Below, piece after piece: positions 8,612 to 17,043 of a stretch of 34,700 bases of DNA. The DNA is from Candidatus Gastranaerophilales bacterium HUM_12. Lineage in GTDB: Bacteria > Cyanobacteriota > Vampirovibrionia > Gastranaerophilales > Gastranaerophilaceae. Position numbers and translations under genes: made by a program. Location of the stretch: assembly GCA_002102825.1 (NCBI GenBank), contig DABJ01000003.1, positions 12,206 to 46,905 of the forward strand, written 5' to 3'. Each line of letters starts with the position of its first letter. The stretch's first letter is position 1. The notes beneath the pieces are model-generated. The model was given only the letters and a program-made list of their open reading frames with translations. It had not been told where the DNA came from and made no database searches.

Positions 8612-10285
8612 ATGAAAGAGAATGTTTTATCACTATTGGAGCAGAATACAAAATTATATGGTGAGAGAATAGCTCTTGGCAAGCGTAATAAATATGGTTG
8701 GAAAGAACTTACATATAAGGGGTTAGGTCTTTTGACAAAGCAATTTGCGAGTTATTTGATTACAGATTTGCAAATGCAAAAAGGCGAAAAACTTGCGATA
8801 TTATCCGAATCAATGCCGGAAATGGGTGCTTGCTTATTTGCAGCCGTAATATCAGGCATGGTTACAGTCCCTTTAGATAACAAATTGACTATTTATGAAT
8901 TAGAATCAATTCTTTCAAGCTGTCAACCATCAGTTTTGGCTGTTTCTCAGGCTAATTTAGAAAAAGGTTTAGAGCTTCAAAAAAGAATTTCAAGTATCAA
9001 ACATATTGTTATTATGGACGAACCTCGTTATGCATCTGAATTCCCTAGTTTATATACACTTCCGACAGGGAGAGAATGTAAGTGGCGTCACAGATCATTA
9101 AGAGATACCGCTTTAATTATTTATACATCAGGTACAACAGGTGCTCCAAAAGGTGTACAAACGACTTTTGGAAATATGACAACTCAAGTTCTTGAAATGT
9201 CAAAGATTTTACCTGAAATTTTACCGCACGAAAATGTTAATCTTTTATCAATTCTTCCAATGAATCATTTGTTTGAATTGACTGTTGGTTTTTCAACATT
9301 TTTGAATAGAGGTTCTTCAATTTTTTATCCTCAAAGCTTAAAACCAAAAGATGTTTTGGGAGATATGAGAGAAAAGAAAATTGATTTTATGATTGTTGTT
9401 CCTGCATTTTTGAAGTTGTTGAAAAACACAATTGAATCAGATATCAGACTTCTTTCAAATGAAGAAAAACTTTTGTTTGAAAGAAGTTATGCAGCAGCAG
9501 AATATATAACAGATTATGATATCAAGCGACAATTATTTAGAAGCATTCTTGCCAAATTTGGTGGTAATTTCTATGGATTTATCACTGGAGGTGCGCCGTT
9601 AGATCCAACTGTAGGTGAATTCTTTGAAAGAATAGGTATAAAAGTTTTCCAATGTTATGGTTTGTCTGAAACAAGTCCTATTATTTCTGTTGATAGAGGT
9701 GATGATAGAAAATTGATGTCGGTTGGTCCTGTTTTGGATTCTTATGATGCTAAAATAGATTCGGAAACAGGTGAACTTATGGTAAAAGGTCCATCTGTTA
9801 TGAAAGGTTATTACAATAATCCGGAAAAGACTGCAGAAGTTCTGGAACCTGATGGTTGGTTGCATACAGGTGATATCGGTGAATTCGACCATGACGGAAG
9901 ACTTTATATTACGGGTAGAATTAAAAATATGATTGTATTATCCGGTGGTAAAAAAGTGTTTCCTGAAGAGGTTGAAACTGTTTTAGAGCAAGATGACAAT
10001 TTTGCAGAAGTTTGTGTTTTTGGAGCAAAGAGAACAACAGGTGCAAAAGATGGAACAGAGGAAATTATGACTGTAATTGTTCCAACAGATGAAATTTTGA
10101 AAAAATATACAAATGATGAAGAACTTCAAAATTTCATCGTTCATGAAGTTAAAAATTTGTCAGTTCAACTTGCACCATATAAACGTCCGGTTAATATTGT
10201 TGTTCGAAAAGAACCATTCCCAAGAACAGCAACAAGAAAAGTTAAACGTAATATTGTTAAAGAGCAAACAATGGCTTTTGTATAA
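8612..10285 (+). CDS. AMP-forming acyl-CoA or acyl-ACP synthetase
   Basis: A 557-residue adenylate-forming enzyme that activates a fatty acid with ATP and loads it on CoA or ACP. The ATP-binding loop IYTSGTTGAPKGV lies near residues 169-181, then the YGLSETSPIIS motif near 350, and the hinge region with HTGDIGEFDHDGRLYITGR near 420. The A8 loop NMIVLSGGKKVFPEEVE follows, and the catalytic C-terminal lysine sits in PRTATRKVKRNIV near residue 545. The AMP-binding family is certain; the acceptor is not. Cyanobacterial relatives of this kind are often acyl-ACP synthetases that recycle free fatty acids, which would suit the adjacent thioesterase. The gene has its own promoter and a strong ribosome site. 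No truncation. Confidence 0.93.
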   Translation: MKENVLSLLEQNTKLYGERIALGKRNKYGWKELTYKGLGLLTKQFASYLITDLQMQKGEKLAILSESMPEMGACLFAAVISGMVTVPLDNKLTIYELESILSSCQPSVLAVSQANLEKGLELQKRISSIKHIVIMDEPRYASEFPSLYTLPTGRECKWRHRSLRDTALIIYTSGTTGAPKGVQTTFGNMTTQVLEMSKILPEILPHENVNLLSILPMNHLFELTVGFSTFLNRGSSIFYPQSLKPKDVLGDMREKKIDFMIVVPAFLKLLKNTIESDIRLLSNEEKLLFERSYAAAEYITDYDIKRQLFRSILAKFGGNFYGFITGGAPLDPTVGEFFERIGIKVFQCYGLSETSPIISVDRGDDRKLMSVGPVLDSYDAKIDSETGELMVKGPSVMKGYYNNPEKTAEVLEPDGWLHTGDIGEFDHDGRLYITGRIKNMIVLSGGKKVFPEEVETVLEQDDNFAEVCVFGAKRTTGAKDGTEEIMTVIVPTDEILKKYTNDEELQNFIVHEVKNLSVQLAPYKRPVNIVVRKEPFPRTATRKVKRNIVKEQTMAFV

Positions 10286-10379
10286 TATTAAGATTAAAGC
10301 CTTCAAAACTCAGTAAAAATGTATTATATGATAAGAAACGATATTCTATTAGCGGATAATCATATAAAAGTTCTATCAT

Positions 10380-10991
10380 TTATATTTTTTGTTTTTGCTC
10401 AGGTTGTGGAGTCTCTTGTTTAGATTTTGCGTCTTTGGGATTGTCCATACCAATCATTTTCATCACAGGGTGAATAATTGGGTGAGACATAATTGGAGCA
10501 AGGATTGCCAATCCTGCTACAGAACCAAACATTGAACCTGCTTCAACAACACCCCTTGCCAGATTTTCGCTGTCTTGGTTGATTGTTGAACGAGTAAATT
10601 TATCTCCGTTTCCTGCAGCTTTATTTATTTCTGTAAGTTTTGCGATTTTTCCGGATTCGTCCATTTTGTGGAATTTCATAAATTCGCTGGAATCTTTGAA
10701 TGCTTGGAATATTGGTTCATTTTTGTATGCTTTCTTAGCTAGTGCAAAAGCTCCTTTTTTGCAGATTGGAGTAATTGCTGCTAAATAAATTGCTAAACAT
10801 GTAATTTGATACAAAAATTCTTTTGTTGCTGAGAATTTTTTAGTTTGCGGGTCGATTTGTTTATCTGTAAGAATAAATGTTGGACGACCTACTGCTTTTA
10901 AACACGTTTCTGTTGTAACTTGGGTTACAGTGCTTTGAGTTGCATTAAATATTGCAGGGCTTGTAATAAAATTTTGAATTGCACTAATCAT
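10380..10991 (-). CDS. Conserved membrane protein of unknown function, paralogue of the upstream gene
   Basis: I do not recognise this 203-residue protein. Two hydrophobic segments are visible (about residues 58-78, ITCLAIYLAAITPI, and 155-180, SMFGSVAGLAILAPIM), with a polar middle and a Gln/Lys-rich tail. Its N-terminal block GRPTFILTDKQ, then P-x-TKKFSATKEFLYQ, aligns with the same block in the gene just upstream (CRPLFTMMDKK, then P-x-TKKYAALREGL), and both end in a hydrophobic stretch with a conserved proline. The two genes are separated by one base, and GTAGGATAAT provides the ribosome site. A tandem duplication with divergence is the simplest explanation. A larger gene at 32758-34065 shares the general layout. 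Probably lineage-specific. Confidence 0.75.
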   Translation of the reverse strand: MISAIQNFITSPAIFNATQSTVTQVTTETCLKAVGRPTFILTDKQIDPQTKKFSATKEFLYQITCLAIYLAAITPICKKGAFALAKKAYKNEPIFQAFKDSSEFMKFHKMDESGKIAKLTEINKAAGNGDKFTRSTINQDSENLARGVVEAGSMFGSVAGLAILAPIMSHPIIHPVMKMIGMDNPKDAKSKQETPQPEQKQKI

Positions 10992-10992
10992 A

Positions 10993-11541
10993 TTATCCTA
11001 CCCTCATTCCTGTATTTGTAAAACTTGAAATATTAACACTTTGCAATGGTTGTTGTTTTTTTTCAACCTGTGGAACTGTTTTAGTTTTTGAAACTTCTAT
11101 ATTCGGAGTTTTTGATATTACATCAAGTTTTGCCGGTTGTTCTGTGTTATTTGGCTTTTTCCCCTTATGGAAAATCATATCAGTAAAAGGTTTAATAACT
11201 AATGAACATAACCCGGGGATAACAACTAGTGCTGCTGCACAAACTCCGATAAATCTAAGGTTATGTTTTGCCATTTCAGCTTGTTTTGCATCTTTGATGA
11301 GTGCTGCACCTTTCCCTGCTAAAGCTCCACAAGTTATATATGTTGGAATTGCGATAACTTCGGTTAGCCCTTCTCTTAAAGCTGCATATTTTTTAGTTTC
11401 CGGGGCTTCTTTTTTATCCATCATTGTGAATAACGGTCTGCAAATCCCTTTTGCGGTCGCAATTGCGACAACTACATAAGCCGGATTGTTATTCTTCCCC
11501 AAGGCTTTTAAACCTTTTGTAATTGTACTACCTATTGTCAT
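10993..11541 (-). CDS. Conserved membrane protein of unknown function, first of a paralogous pair
   Basis: An unrecognised 182-residue protein. Hydrophobic segments lie at about residues 62-82 (VIAIPTYITCGALAGKG) and 96-122 (FIGVCAAALVVIPGLCSLVI). The last 55 residues are polar, rich in Lys, Gln, Pro and Val, and look unstructured. It shares the block RPLFTMMDKKE, then PETKKYAALRE, with the downstream gene, one base away, so the two are paralogues and surely co-transcribed. AGGAAGA precedes the ATG. No enzymatic motif is visible. The short C-terminal SSFTNTGMRVG is reminiscent of FTG motifs elsewhere in the window, but that is weak. Confidence 0.75.
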   Translation of the reverse strand: MTIGSTITKGLKALGKNNNPAYVVVAIATAKGICRPLFTMMDKKEAPETKKYAALREGLTEVIAIPTYITCGALAGKGAALIKDAKQAEMAKHNLRFIGVCAAALVVIPGLCSLVIKPFTDMIFHKGKKPNNTEQPAKLDVISKTPNIEVSKTKTVPQVEKKQQPLQSVNISSFTNTGMRVG

Positions 11542-11702
11542 TTCTTTATTTTTCTTCCTGCCGAATTTTTATTTTAGATTATTGCGAAAAATTTTTTCCG
11601 TCATTAATTCTAAATCAAAAGACAAGGAAAATTGCTATTTTATCTTAAAATTTTACAAAAAATTAATATTTTTTGTTGCTTGAATTCTTTGCTGGTGTTG
11701 GT

Positions 11703-12245
11703 TTAATATTTAAAACAATTTTGGTCGTGGTCGTCAATTATGCCTATAGCTTGAAGATAAGAATATATAATAACTGTTCCAACATATTTCATTCCTCTTT
11801 TTTTTAGATCTTTAGAAATCTCGTCTGATAGAGATGAGCTTGTAATAATTTTGCCGGTTGTATTTTTTAGAACTTTATTGTCTGTAAAACTCCAGATGTA
11901 ATTTGCAAAACTACCAAAATCTTTTTGTATTTGCATAAAGATTTTGGCATTGTTTATCGCTGATAGAATTTTATTTTTACTTCTTATAATTCCAGTATTA
12001 GAGAGTAATTCGGCTATTTTTTCATTGTTGTAATTTGCGACTTTTTGAATGTCAAAATTGTCAAAGGCTTTTCTGAAATTTTCTCTCTTTTTCAAAATCG
12101 TAATCCATGACAATCCTGCTTGAAAAGATTCTAAAATTAATAGTTCAAACAGTTCGTGGTCATCATGTTTTGGAATACCCCATTCTTCATCGTGATATTT
12201 TGTATAAATTTCTGATTTTTCATCAACCCAAAAGCATCTTTTCAT
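11703..12245 (-). CDS. tag: DNA-3-methyladenine glycosylase I
   Basis: A base-excision repair enzyme that removes 3-methyladenine from alkylated DNA. The sequence follows E. coli Tag closely: MKRCFWV start, YHDEEWGIP, LESFQAGLSWITILKKRENF (with the glutamate of the active-site helix), NTGIIRSKNKI, and LKKRGMKYVGTVIIYSYLQAIG, then DDHDQNC. The four zinc ligands are present: C4, H18, and the histidine and cysteine of the C-terminal H-x3-C. The frame could begin 20 codons earlier, but AGAGGA with 5-base spacing fixes the ATG at 12245 and gives the family N-terminus (180 residues). It is transcribed alone, divergent from the TPR gene. Confidence 0.95.
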   Translation of the reverse strand: MKRCFWVDEKSEIYTKYHDEEWGIPKHDDHELFELLILESFQAGLSWITILKKRENFRKAFDNFDIQKVANYNNEKIAELLSNTGIIRSKNKILSAINNAKIFMQIQKDFGSFANYIWSFTDNKVLKNTTGKIITSSSLSDEISKDLKKRGMKYVGTVIIYSYLQAIGIIDDHDQNCFKY

Positions 12246-12323
12246 TTTTATCCTCTTTTTGCTAATTATACCGTTAAAATATAAATTCCGTAATAAAAAC
12301 TTCAATAAATAACTTTTCTATTG

Positions 12324-12329
12324 TATAAT
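12324..12329 (+). promoter_or_regulatory. -10 box candidate for the TPR gene
   Basis: A perfect TATAAT lies 31 bases before the ATG at 12361. The matching -35 is poor (TTCAAT with a 17-bp spacer), so this is only a likely promoter. Confidence 0.4.
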
Positions 12330-12360
12330 CCTGTTAGAGCTTAATTTATGCGGGGTAAAA

Positions 12361-15300
12361 ATGGATAATAAGAAAAAGTTTTGTATATTTATGTTTTTAA
12401 TGGCACTTAGTGCTTCAAATATTGTAAAAGCAGAAGATAGCACTCTTGTTGCAACTCCAGAGGTTTCATCGCAAGTTCAAGATGAACAACAAGGTCAAAT
12501 TAAAGGGAATAAAGATTCTTTTGATAAAGCGGTTGAGTCTATGGATAATAAGGATTATCAATCAGCAATTGTGTATTTGTCTGCTTATATAACTTCTAAA
12601 CCTAAAAAATATGAAGCATATAAACTTCGTGGGGATTGTTTTTACGCATTACGACAATTTGTTTTAGCTCAAAATGATTATCAAACGGCAATTGATTTAA
12701 AAGCTAGTGATGATAAATTTTTAACTGGGACAAAAGTTCTGGGGGCTGTTGTTTTGGGCGCTGATAAACAAGAACAATTACAAAACCCCGAATTAGGAAA
12801 TTTGTATGCAAAATTGATGTATGCTCAAAAGGCTTTGAATAACCCTGCTTACGAAACTTCATATTCAAAAGCTGTTGAATTCAATTCGCACATATATCTC
12901 CCACAACCTAAAAAATCCGATATTGCTTTAATAAATTGTCCACAAAAATATGGAAAAGTTTTAAATCCAAAAGGTGCTGATGAATATCTTTATGGAGCAA
13001 TTGACGATATTGAAAATTCTCATTTCAATGAAGCAATTTATAAGGCACAGTATTTGACTTCAAATTATCCGAAATATTATTTAGGGCACTATTTGGTAGG
13101 GGTTTCAATGGTTGGACTGGAACAAGAAAATGAAGCTGTTGATTCTTTTAAAAATTCGCTAAAATATAACCCTTATGATTTTGAATCTTTGGCGAGTTTG
13201 GGGCAAATCTATTACGACAAGGCGGAAAAAACTTTTAGTCCCGATTATGCGAAAAAATCTATTGATTATTTCAAACAAGCATTGAAATATAATCCGAACT
13301 GTTACTTATATTATTACTATCTTGGACTGAATGAAATGCAATTGGGTAATAATGATTTAGCAATTATAAATTTCAATAAAGCTATTAAGTTTAATATAAA
13401 TGATTATAATAGCAGGTATTATAAGGCTATTGCTCAGTATATTAAAGGTGATTATAATTCTGTAGTTGACGATTGTACAAAACTCCTTTATCGTCATGTA
13501 TCAAATTACAATTCTGTATTGTATTTGAGAGCTTTAGCTCAATACAAATTGGGTGATAAGGAAAAAGCTATTGCAGATTTAGAAAAAATTCAAAGCGGTG
13601 TTGAAGATATTTATAATGCTGATGTCAGAATCATTTCAGCAAAAGAAAAAACATTACAAAATTATCTCTATTATTTAAAATCAAAATTGTTGCAAGATGA
13701 GGGTTATGGTGTTAAAGCGGATTTGATGAAAGCCTTACAAAATCCAATCATTGCAAAATTAAATCAAATTGAAAATGTTGCATCTTCCTATAAATCATCT
13801 ATGAATGGTGAAATTATTTCTTTAAATGATTATAAAAATTTCGAAAATTTCTATAAAAATAGGCTTCCGCAATTGCTTCAACAGGGTGGTTTGACTATTT
13901 CGTTAGATGATATTGATAACCAATATGATTATATCAGAACAACTTTTGATGATTTGGGGATAAATTTTGTTTATTCAAATCCGGATTATAAAATGACAAC
14001 AACTGAGGATTATGTTTATAAAAAATACTCATCTAAATTGACAAACGAAGATAGGCAAACTGTTTTAGCTCAAATTCCAAACGTCAAAACGGAGCCTCTT
14101 GTGCAGGTAAAACCGTTGCTAAAAGCTACAACAAGTCAAATGGATATGCTTCCAAGTGACTCTCAAACTTCAATTGCACAAATTTTGGCATCACAATCTT
14201 TGGGTGCTGTAATTACAGCGGCATTTGATAATAATTCCGTACAGCAGCCAAAAGAAGATGTTGTTGCTCTTCAACCAAAGCCTGCAATTTCAAAAGAATT
14301 GCCTCCTGAAGTTTCTGAAATTTTGAATGAAGATAAACAAGTTATCAAAACAGAAGAAAAGAAAGACGAAAAACATGAAGCTCAGCTCCATAGTGATTCA
14401 TTGGTTATAGCAAGACAGGATTCCATTATAGATGGCACTTCTGAGGTTACTACACTAAAAGATGACTCACAAGAAGCAACAATGCCTGACTTCCCGATAG
14501 ATAAAGAATTTAGTGTTGATTCTAAAATCACTCCAACAAAAGTTGTGGCAGATGAAATTAAACGGACTCAAGACTTTACAGTTTCTTATCCAAAAGAAGA
14601 AACTGTAAAAGTTGAAAAACCTATTGAACAACAACCTGTGATAGAAACTCCAAAGCCTGTTGCCACTCCGGAAGTTGAAAAGACAGAACCAATTATGGTA
14701 ACGGCGCAAGATGTAACAACAAAAGTTGCAGATTCTATGGAGCAACCGGCGAAACCGGTTGAGGAAGTTAAAAAATCTGAACCTGTGAAAATCGTTGAAA
14801 AACACGCAGATATTAATCCTAAAGATTTTGATTTGGTTCATAATCAAGCTCCAAAAATAGCAGAAACAGATGAAGTTATTGAGCTTGCCCCAGAAAATTA
14901 TATGTCAGATGTTGAAAAAGTTCTTTCAAATCAACAGTTTGGAAATATTAATAATCAAAAAGTTGCTAATAATTTCTCCGGTTTGAAGATTTCATCAAAA
15001 GTCGATGATGTTGCACAAACTTCTGAAAAGGTTGCAAATGGTGTAAAAGAACAGGTTGAAGAAACAAAAACTGCGGAGGTTTCTAAGATTGCAGAAGTGA
15101 AAGATGAAGCACAAATCGTTTTACCGGAAGAAAATAATTCTGCTAAAAAAGACGAAAAAGCTGTGTCTGTTCCTGTTGTGACTGTTCCTCATTTGGACGC
15201 TCCAAAAACTGAAAAGCCTGCAGTAACAACTGTTGCTTCAAAAACAGATGAAACTGTATCAGAACAACAAGAACGACCAACTATAGCACTTCGTCCACAA

Positions 15301-16353
15301 GCACAGATAGATGAAGTTGAGGAACAAGTTGATGAAACCGAAACTTCAGAAGTTAAAAATGATGATGTTACGGTTGAAAAATTTGTAGAATCTCAAAAAG
15401 CAGTAACAAAAGCAGAAAAAGAAAAAGGAAAAGCTGATAAAAAGGCTGCAATTGAACAATTTAAGCAACAAAAACAAGAGGCAAAAGTCGAAGCAAAAGC
15501 TAAATTGCAACAAGAAAAGGCTTTGAAATTAAAAGCAAAAGAAGATATGAAAGCTGCAGAAGTTTTAGCCAAAGAAGCTGATAAACAGGCTAAAGTTGAA
15601 GAGAAAAAAGCTAAGCTTGATAAGATTGCACAATTAAAAGCTCAAAAAGATGCAGATAAGAATGCGAAAATTGAAGCAAAGAAAGCTAGAAAAGCTAAAA
15701 AACTTGAAGAACTTGCACAATTAAAGCAAGAAAAATTAAAAGCAAAACAAGCAACTCTTGAAGCTAAAAAGGCCGCTCAAGAGGCGAAAGCTCAAGAAAA
15801 GGCGCAAGCACTTGCGGATAGGAAACGACTACTTGAAGATAGGGCAAAGGCAAAAGCAGAATTCAAAGCTCGCAAAGTAGAAGAAAAACTTGCTAAAAAA
15901 CAAGAAGCTAAAGAATTAAAACAACAAAGTTTGGAGGCTAAAAAAATTCAATCTACAGAAAAAGCTGAGCAAATTAAATCCGTAAAACTTCAAAAAGTTC
16001 AAGATAAAAAAGCTAAAGTAGAAGAACAAAAAGAAAAAGTAAATTTAGGTGAATCTGTTGAAGTAGATGATTCAGCTTTAAAAAATGTTAAACCTGTTAA
16101 AGAAAATAAATTCAAAAAATTGTTCAAAAGACTACCAAAACAGAAGGATAAAGATACTGAACTATATGAAAATAAAAGTTCTGAAACAACAATACAGCCT
16201 ATAAAAGTTAAAAAAGAAAAAGTTAAAAAAGAAAAAAAAGTTAAGGTCGAAAAAGAGAAAAAATCAATATTTTCGTGGTTTAAGAAAAAAGAGAAATCAT
16301 CGAAACCCGTTGAACATAATAAAACAGTTATCAAATCGCTAAATAAAGAATGA
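12361..16353 (+). CDS. Large exported TPR protein with lysine-rich coiled-coil tail
   Basis: A 1330-residue protein with three parts. Residues 1-25 are a signal peptide (FCIFMFLMALSASNIVKA). Residues 50-120 and 235-415 hold tetratricopeptide repeats, such as YQSAIVYLSAYITSKPKKYEA and AKKSIDYFKQALKYNPNCYL, which usually scaffold protein complexes. Residues about 580-1010 are a low-complexity Glu/Lys/Val/Pro region likely to be extended. Residues 1015-1215 are almost only Lys, Ala, Glu, Gln and Leu and predict a long charged coiled coil. The last 100 residues are strongly basic with SIFSWFKKKEK near the end. An envelope or cell-surface scaffold is plausible, but no function is established. A perfect hairpin follows the stop. 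Confidence 0.85.
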   Translation: MDNKKKFCIFMFLMALSASNIVKAEDSTLVATPEVSSQVQDEQQGQIKGNKDSFDKAVESMDNKDYQSAIVYLSAYITSKPKKYEAYKLRGDCFYALRQFVLAQNDYQTAIDLKASDDKFLTGTKVLGAVVLGADKQEQLQNPELGNLYAKLMYAQKALNNPAYETSYSKAVEFNSHIYLPQPKKSDIALINCPQKYGKVLNPKGADEYLYGAIDDIENSHFNEAIYKAQYLTSNYPKYYLGHYLVGVSMVGLEQENEAVDSFKNSLKYNPYDFESLASLGQIYYDKAEKTFSPDYAKKSIDYFKQALKYNPNCYLYYYYLGLNEMQLGNNDLAIINFNKAIKFNINDYNSRYYKAIAQYIKGDYNSVVDDCTKLLYRHVSNYNSVLYLRALAQYKLGDKEKAIADLEKIQSGVEDIYNADVRIISAKEKTLQNYLYYLKSKLLQDEGYGVKADLMKALQNPIIAKLNQIENVASSYKSSMNGEIISLNDYKNFENFYKNRLPQLLQQGGLTISLDDIDNQYDYIRTTFDDLGINFVYSNPDYKMTTTEDYVYKKYSSKLTNEDRQTVLAQIPNVKTEPLVQVKPLLKATTSQMDMLPSDSQTSIAQILASQSLGAVITAAFDNNSVQQPKEDVVALQPKPAISKELPPEVSEILNEDKQVIKTEEKKDEKHEAQLHSDSLVIARQDSIIDGTSEVTTLKDDSQEATMPDFPIDKEFSVDSKITPTKVVADEIKRTQDFTVSYPKEETVKVEKPIEQQPVIETPKPVATPEVEKTEPIMVTAQDVTTKVADSMEQPAKPVEEVKKSEPVKIVEKHADINPKDFDLVHNQAPKIAETDEVIELAPENYMSDVEKVLSNQQFGNINNQKVANNFSGLKISSKVDDVAQTSEKVANGVKEQVEETKTAEVSKIAEVKDEAQIVLPEENNSAKKDEKAVSVPVVTVPHLDAPKTEKPAVTTVASKTDETVSEQQERPTIALRPQAQIDEVEEQVDETETSEVKNDDVTVEKFVESQKAVTKAEKEKGKADKKAAIEQFKQQKQEAKVEAKAKLQQEKALKLKAKEDMKAAEVLAKEADKQAKVEEKKAKLDKIAQLKAQKDADKNAKIEAKKARKAKKLEELAQLKQEKLKAKQATLEAKKAAQEAKAQEKAQALADRKRLLEDRAKAKAEFKARKVEEKLAKKQEAKELKQQSLEAKKIQSTEKAEQIKSVKLQKVQDKKAKVEEQKEKVNLGESVEVDDSALKNVKPVKENKFKKLFKRLPKQKDKDTELYENKSSETTIQPIKVKKEKVKKEKKVKVEKEKKSIFSWFKKKEKSSKPVEHNKTVIKSLNKE

Positions 16354-16357
16354 AAAG

Positions 16358-16389
16358 GAAAAGAGAAACATTTGTTTGTTTCTCTTTTC
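16358..16389. terminator. Bidirectional terminator hairpin between convergent genes
   Basis: A perfect 13-bp inverted repeat, GAAAAGAGAAACA and TGTTTCTCTTTTC, surrounds a 6-base loop. It lies 5 bases after the TPR stop and 32 bases beyond the 3' end of the marR-like gene. The U tract is part of the stem itself (CUCUUUUC), and it works in both directions. Confidence 0.65.
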
Positions 16390-16421
16390 AAGTAATAATA
16401 CAATTCCCAATTTATATTATT

Positions 16422-16901
16422 CTATTTTAATTTAACATCAACGATTGTAGAAATAATTCGTCTGAATTTCCCCAAATAGTTGATGAATTGTTCCATTTCT
16501 TCTTTTGAAAAATTTTCCTGAATTTTTTCTTTTATTTTCAAAAATTCCTTGTGTCCCATTTTAAAGATGTTAGTTCCTTTTGGGGTTATAATACTTCGTT
16601 TTATTATAATGTTGTTTCTTGTATCGGCAACTCTTTTTATCAATCCTCTGGATTCCATTTTATTCAACATTTTTCCAACGTGAGCTTTCCCTTTAAATAG
16701 CAATTTTGCTAATTCAGATTGTGAAATATTCGGATTAAAATGAAGAGCATAAAGGATAGTAAATTCATCTGGACTACAACATTCCGCAATTTTTTGTGCT
16801 TGAAACTCTCGTCTGAAAGACTTGTTAAAGTTTGCCGTATAGTCGATTTGATAAGCTAAATTCTCTTCCAGTTCCTTGAATGTAGGATAATTTTCTTCCA
16901 T
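16422..16901 (-). CDS. MarR family repressor, probable regulator of the divergent efflux operon
   Basis: A 159-residue winged-HTH regulator. The MarR core is clear: SPDEFTILYALHFNPNISQSELAKLL as helices 2-3, the recognition part GKAHVGKMLNKMESRGLIKR, and the wing with DTRNNIIIKRSIITPKG, followed by the dimerisation helices. An upstream ATG at 16976 is in frame, but AAAGGAAACAGGT directly precedes the ATG at 16901, and the conserved part begins there. It is divergent from an adaptor/RND/TolC operon, the classic arrangement for a MarR repressor released by a small molecule pumped out by the system. A palindrome at 17002-17017 is the best operator candidate. Ligand unknown. Confidence 0.88.
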   Translation of the reverse strand: MEENYPTFKELEENLAYQIDYTANFNKSFRREFQAQKIAECCSPDEFTILYALHFNPNISQSELAKLLFKGKAHVGKMLNKMESRGLIKRVADTRNNIIIKRSIITPKGTNIFKMGHKEFLKIKEKIQENFSKEEMEQFINYLGKFRRIISTIVDVKLK

Positions 16902-16969
16902 ACCTGTTTCCTTTTCAACCCGTATCCATTGTAATTGTACTATGTATGGAGTATAGATGCAATCCTTAA

Positions 16970-16998
16970 TTGACATTAAAAAATAAATATTTTATGAT
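16970..16998 (+). promoter_or_regulatory. Promoter of the RND efflux operon
   Basis: TTGACA (16970-16975), 17-bp spacer, TATGAT (16993-16998): consensus -35, one mismatch in the -10. The predicted start site, near 17005, falls inside the palindrome at 17002-17017. This suggests a strong promoter held down by a repressor. Confidence 0.8.
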
Positions 16999-17001
16999 TA
17001 G

Positions 17002-17017
17002 GGTAGAAAATTCTACC
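17002..17017. promoter_or_regulatory. Palindromic operator candidate for the MarR-type regulator
   Basis: GGTAGAA-AA-TTCTACC has perfect 7-bp arms around 2 bases, placed over the predicted transcription start of the efflux operon. A second perfect 8-bp palindrome, TACTAGTA, follows at 17021-17028. MarR dimers bind palindromes of this size. The link to the neighbouring regulator is inferred from position. Confidence 0.6.
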
Positions 17018-17043
17018 TTGTACTAGTAAAGTTGGAGAGCTAT

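Noticed and set aside
10324..10367. A 9-bp inverted repeat TTATATGAT/ATCATATAA between convergent genes as a terminator
   Set aside because: The loop is 26 bases, the stem is nearly all A-T, and no T run follows on the plus strand; chance is likely in such AT-rich sequence.
14467..14847. 126-codon minus-strand ORF rich in Phe and Asn opposite the TPR gene
   Set aside because: Its composition is just the reverse of a lysine- and glutamate-rich coding region; it is a shadow.
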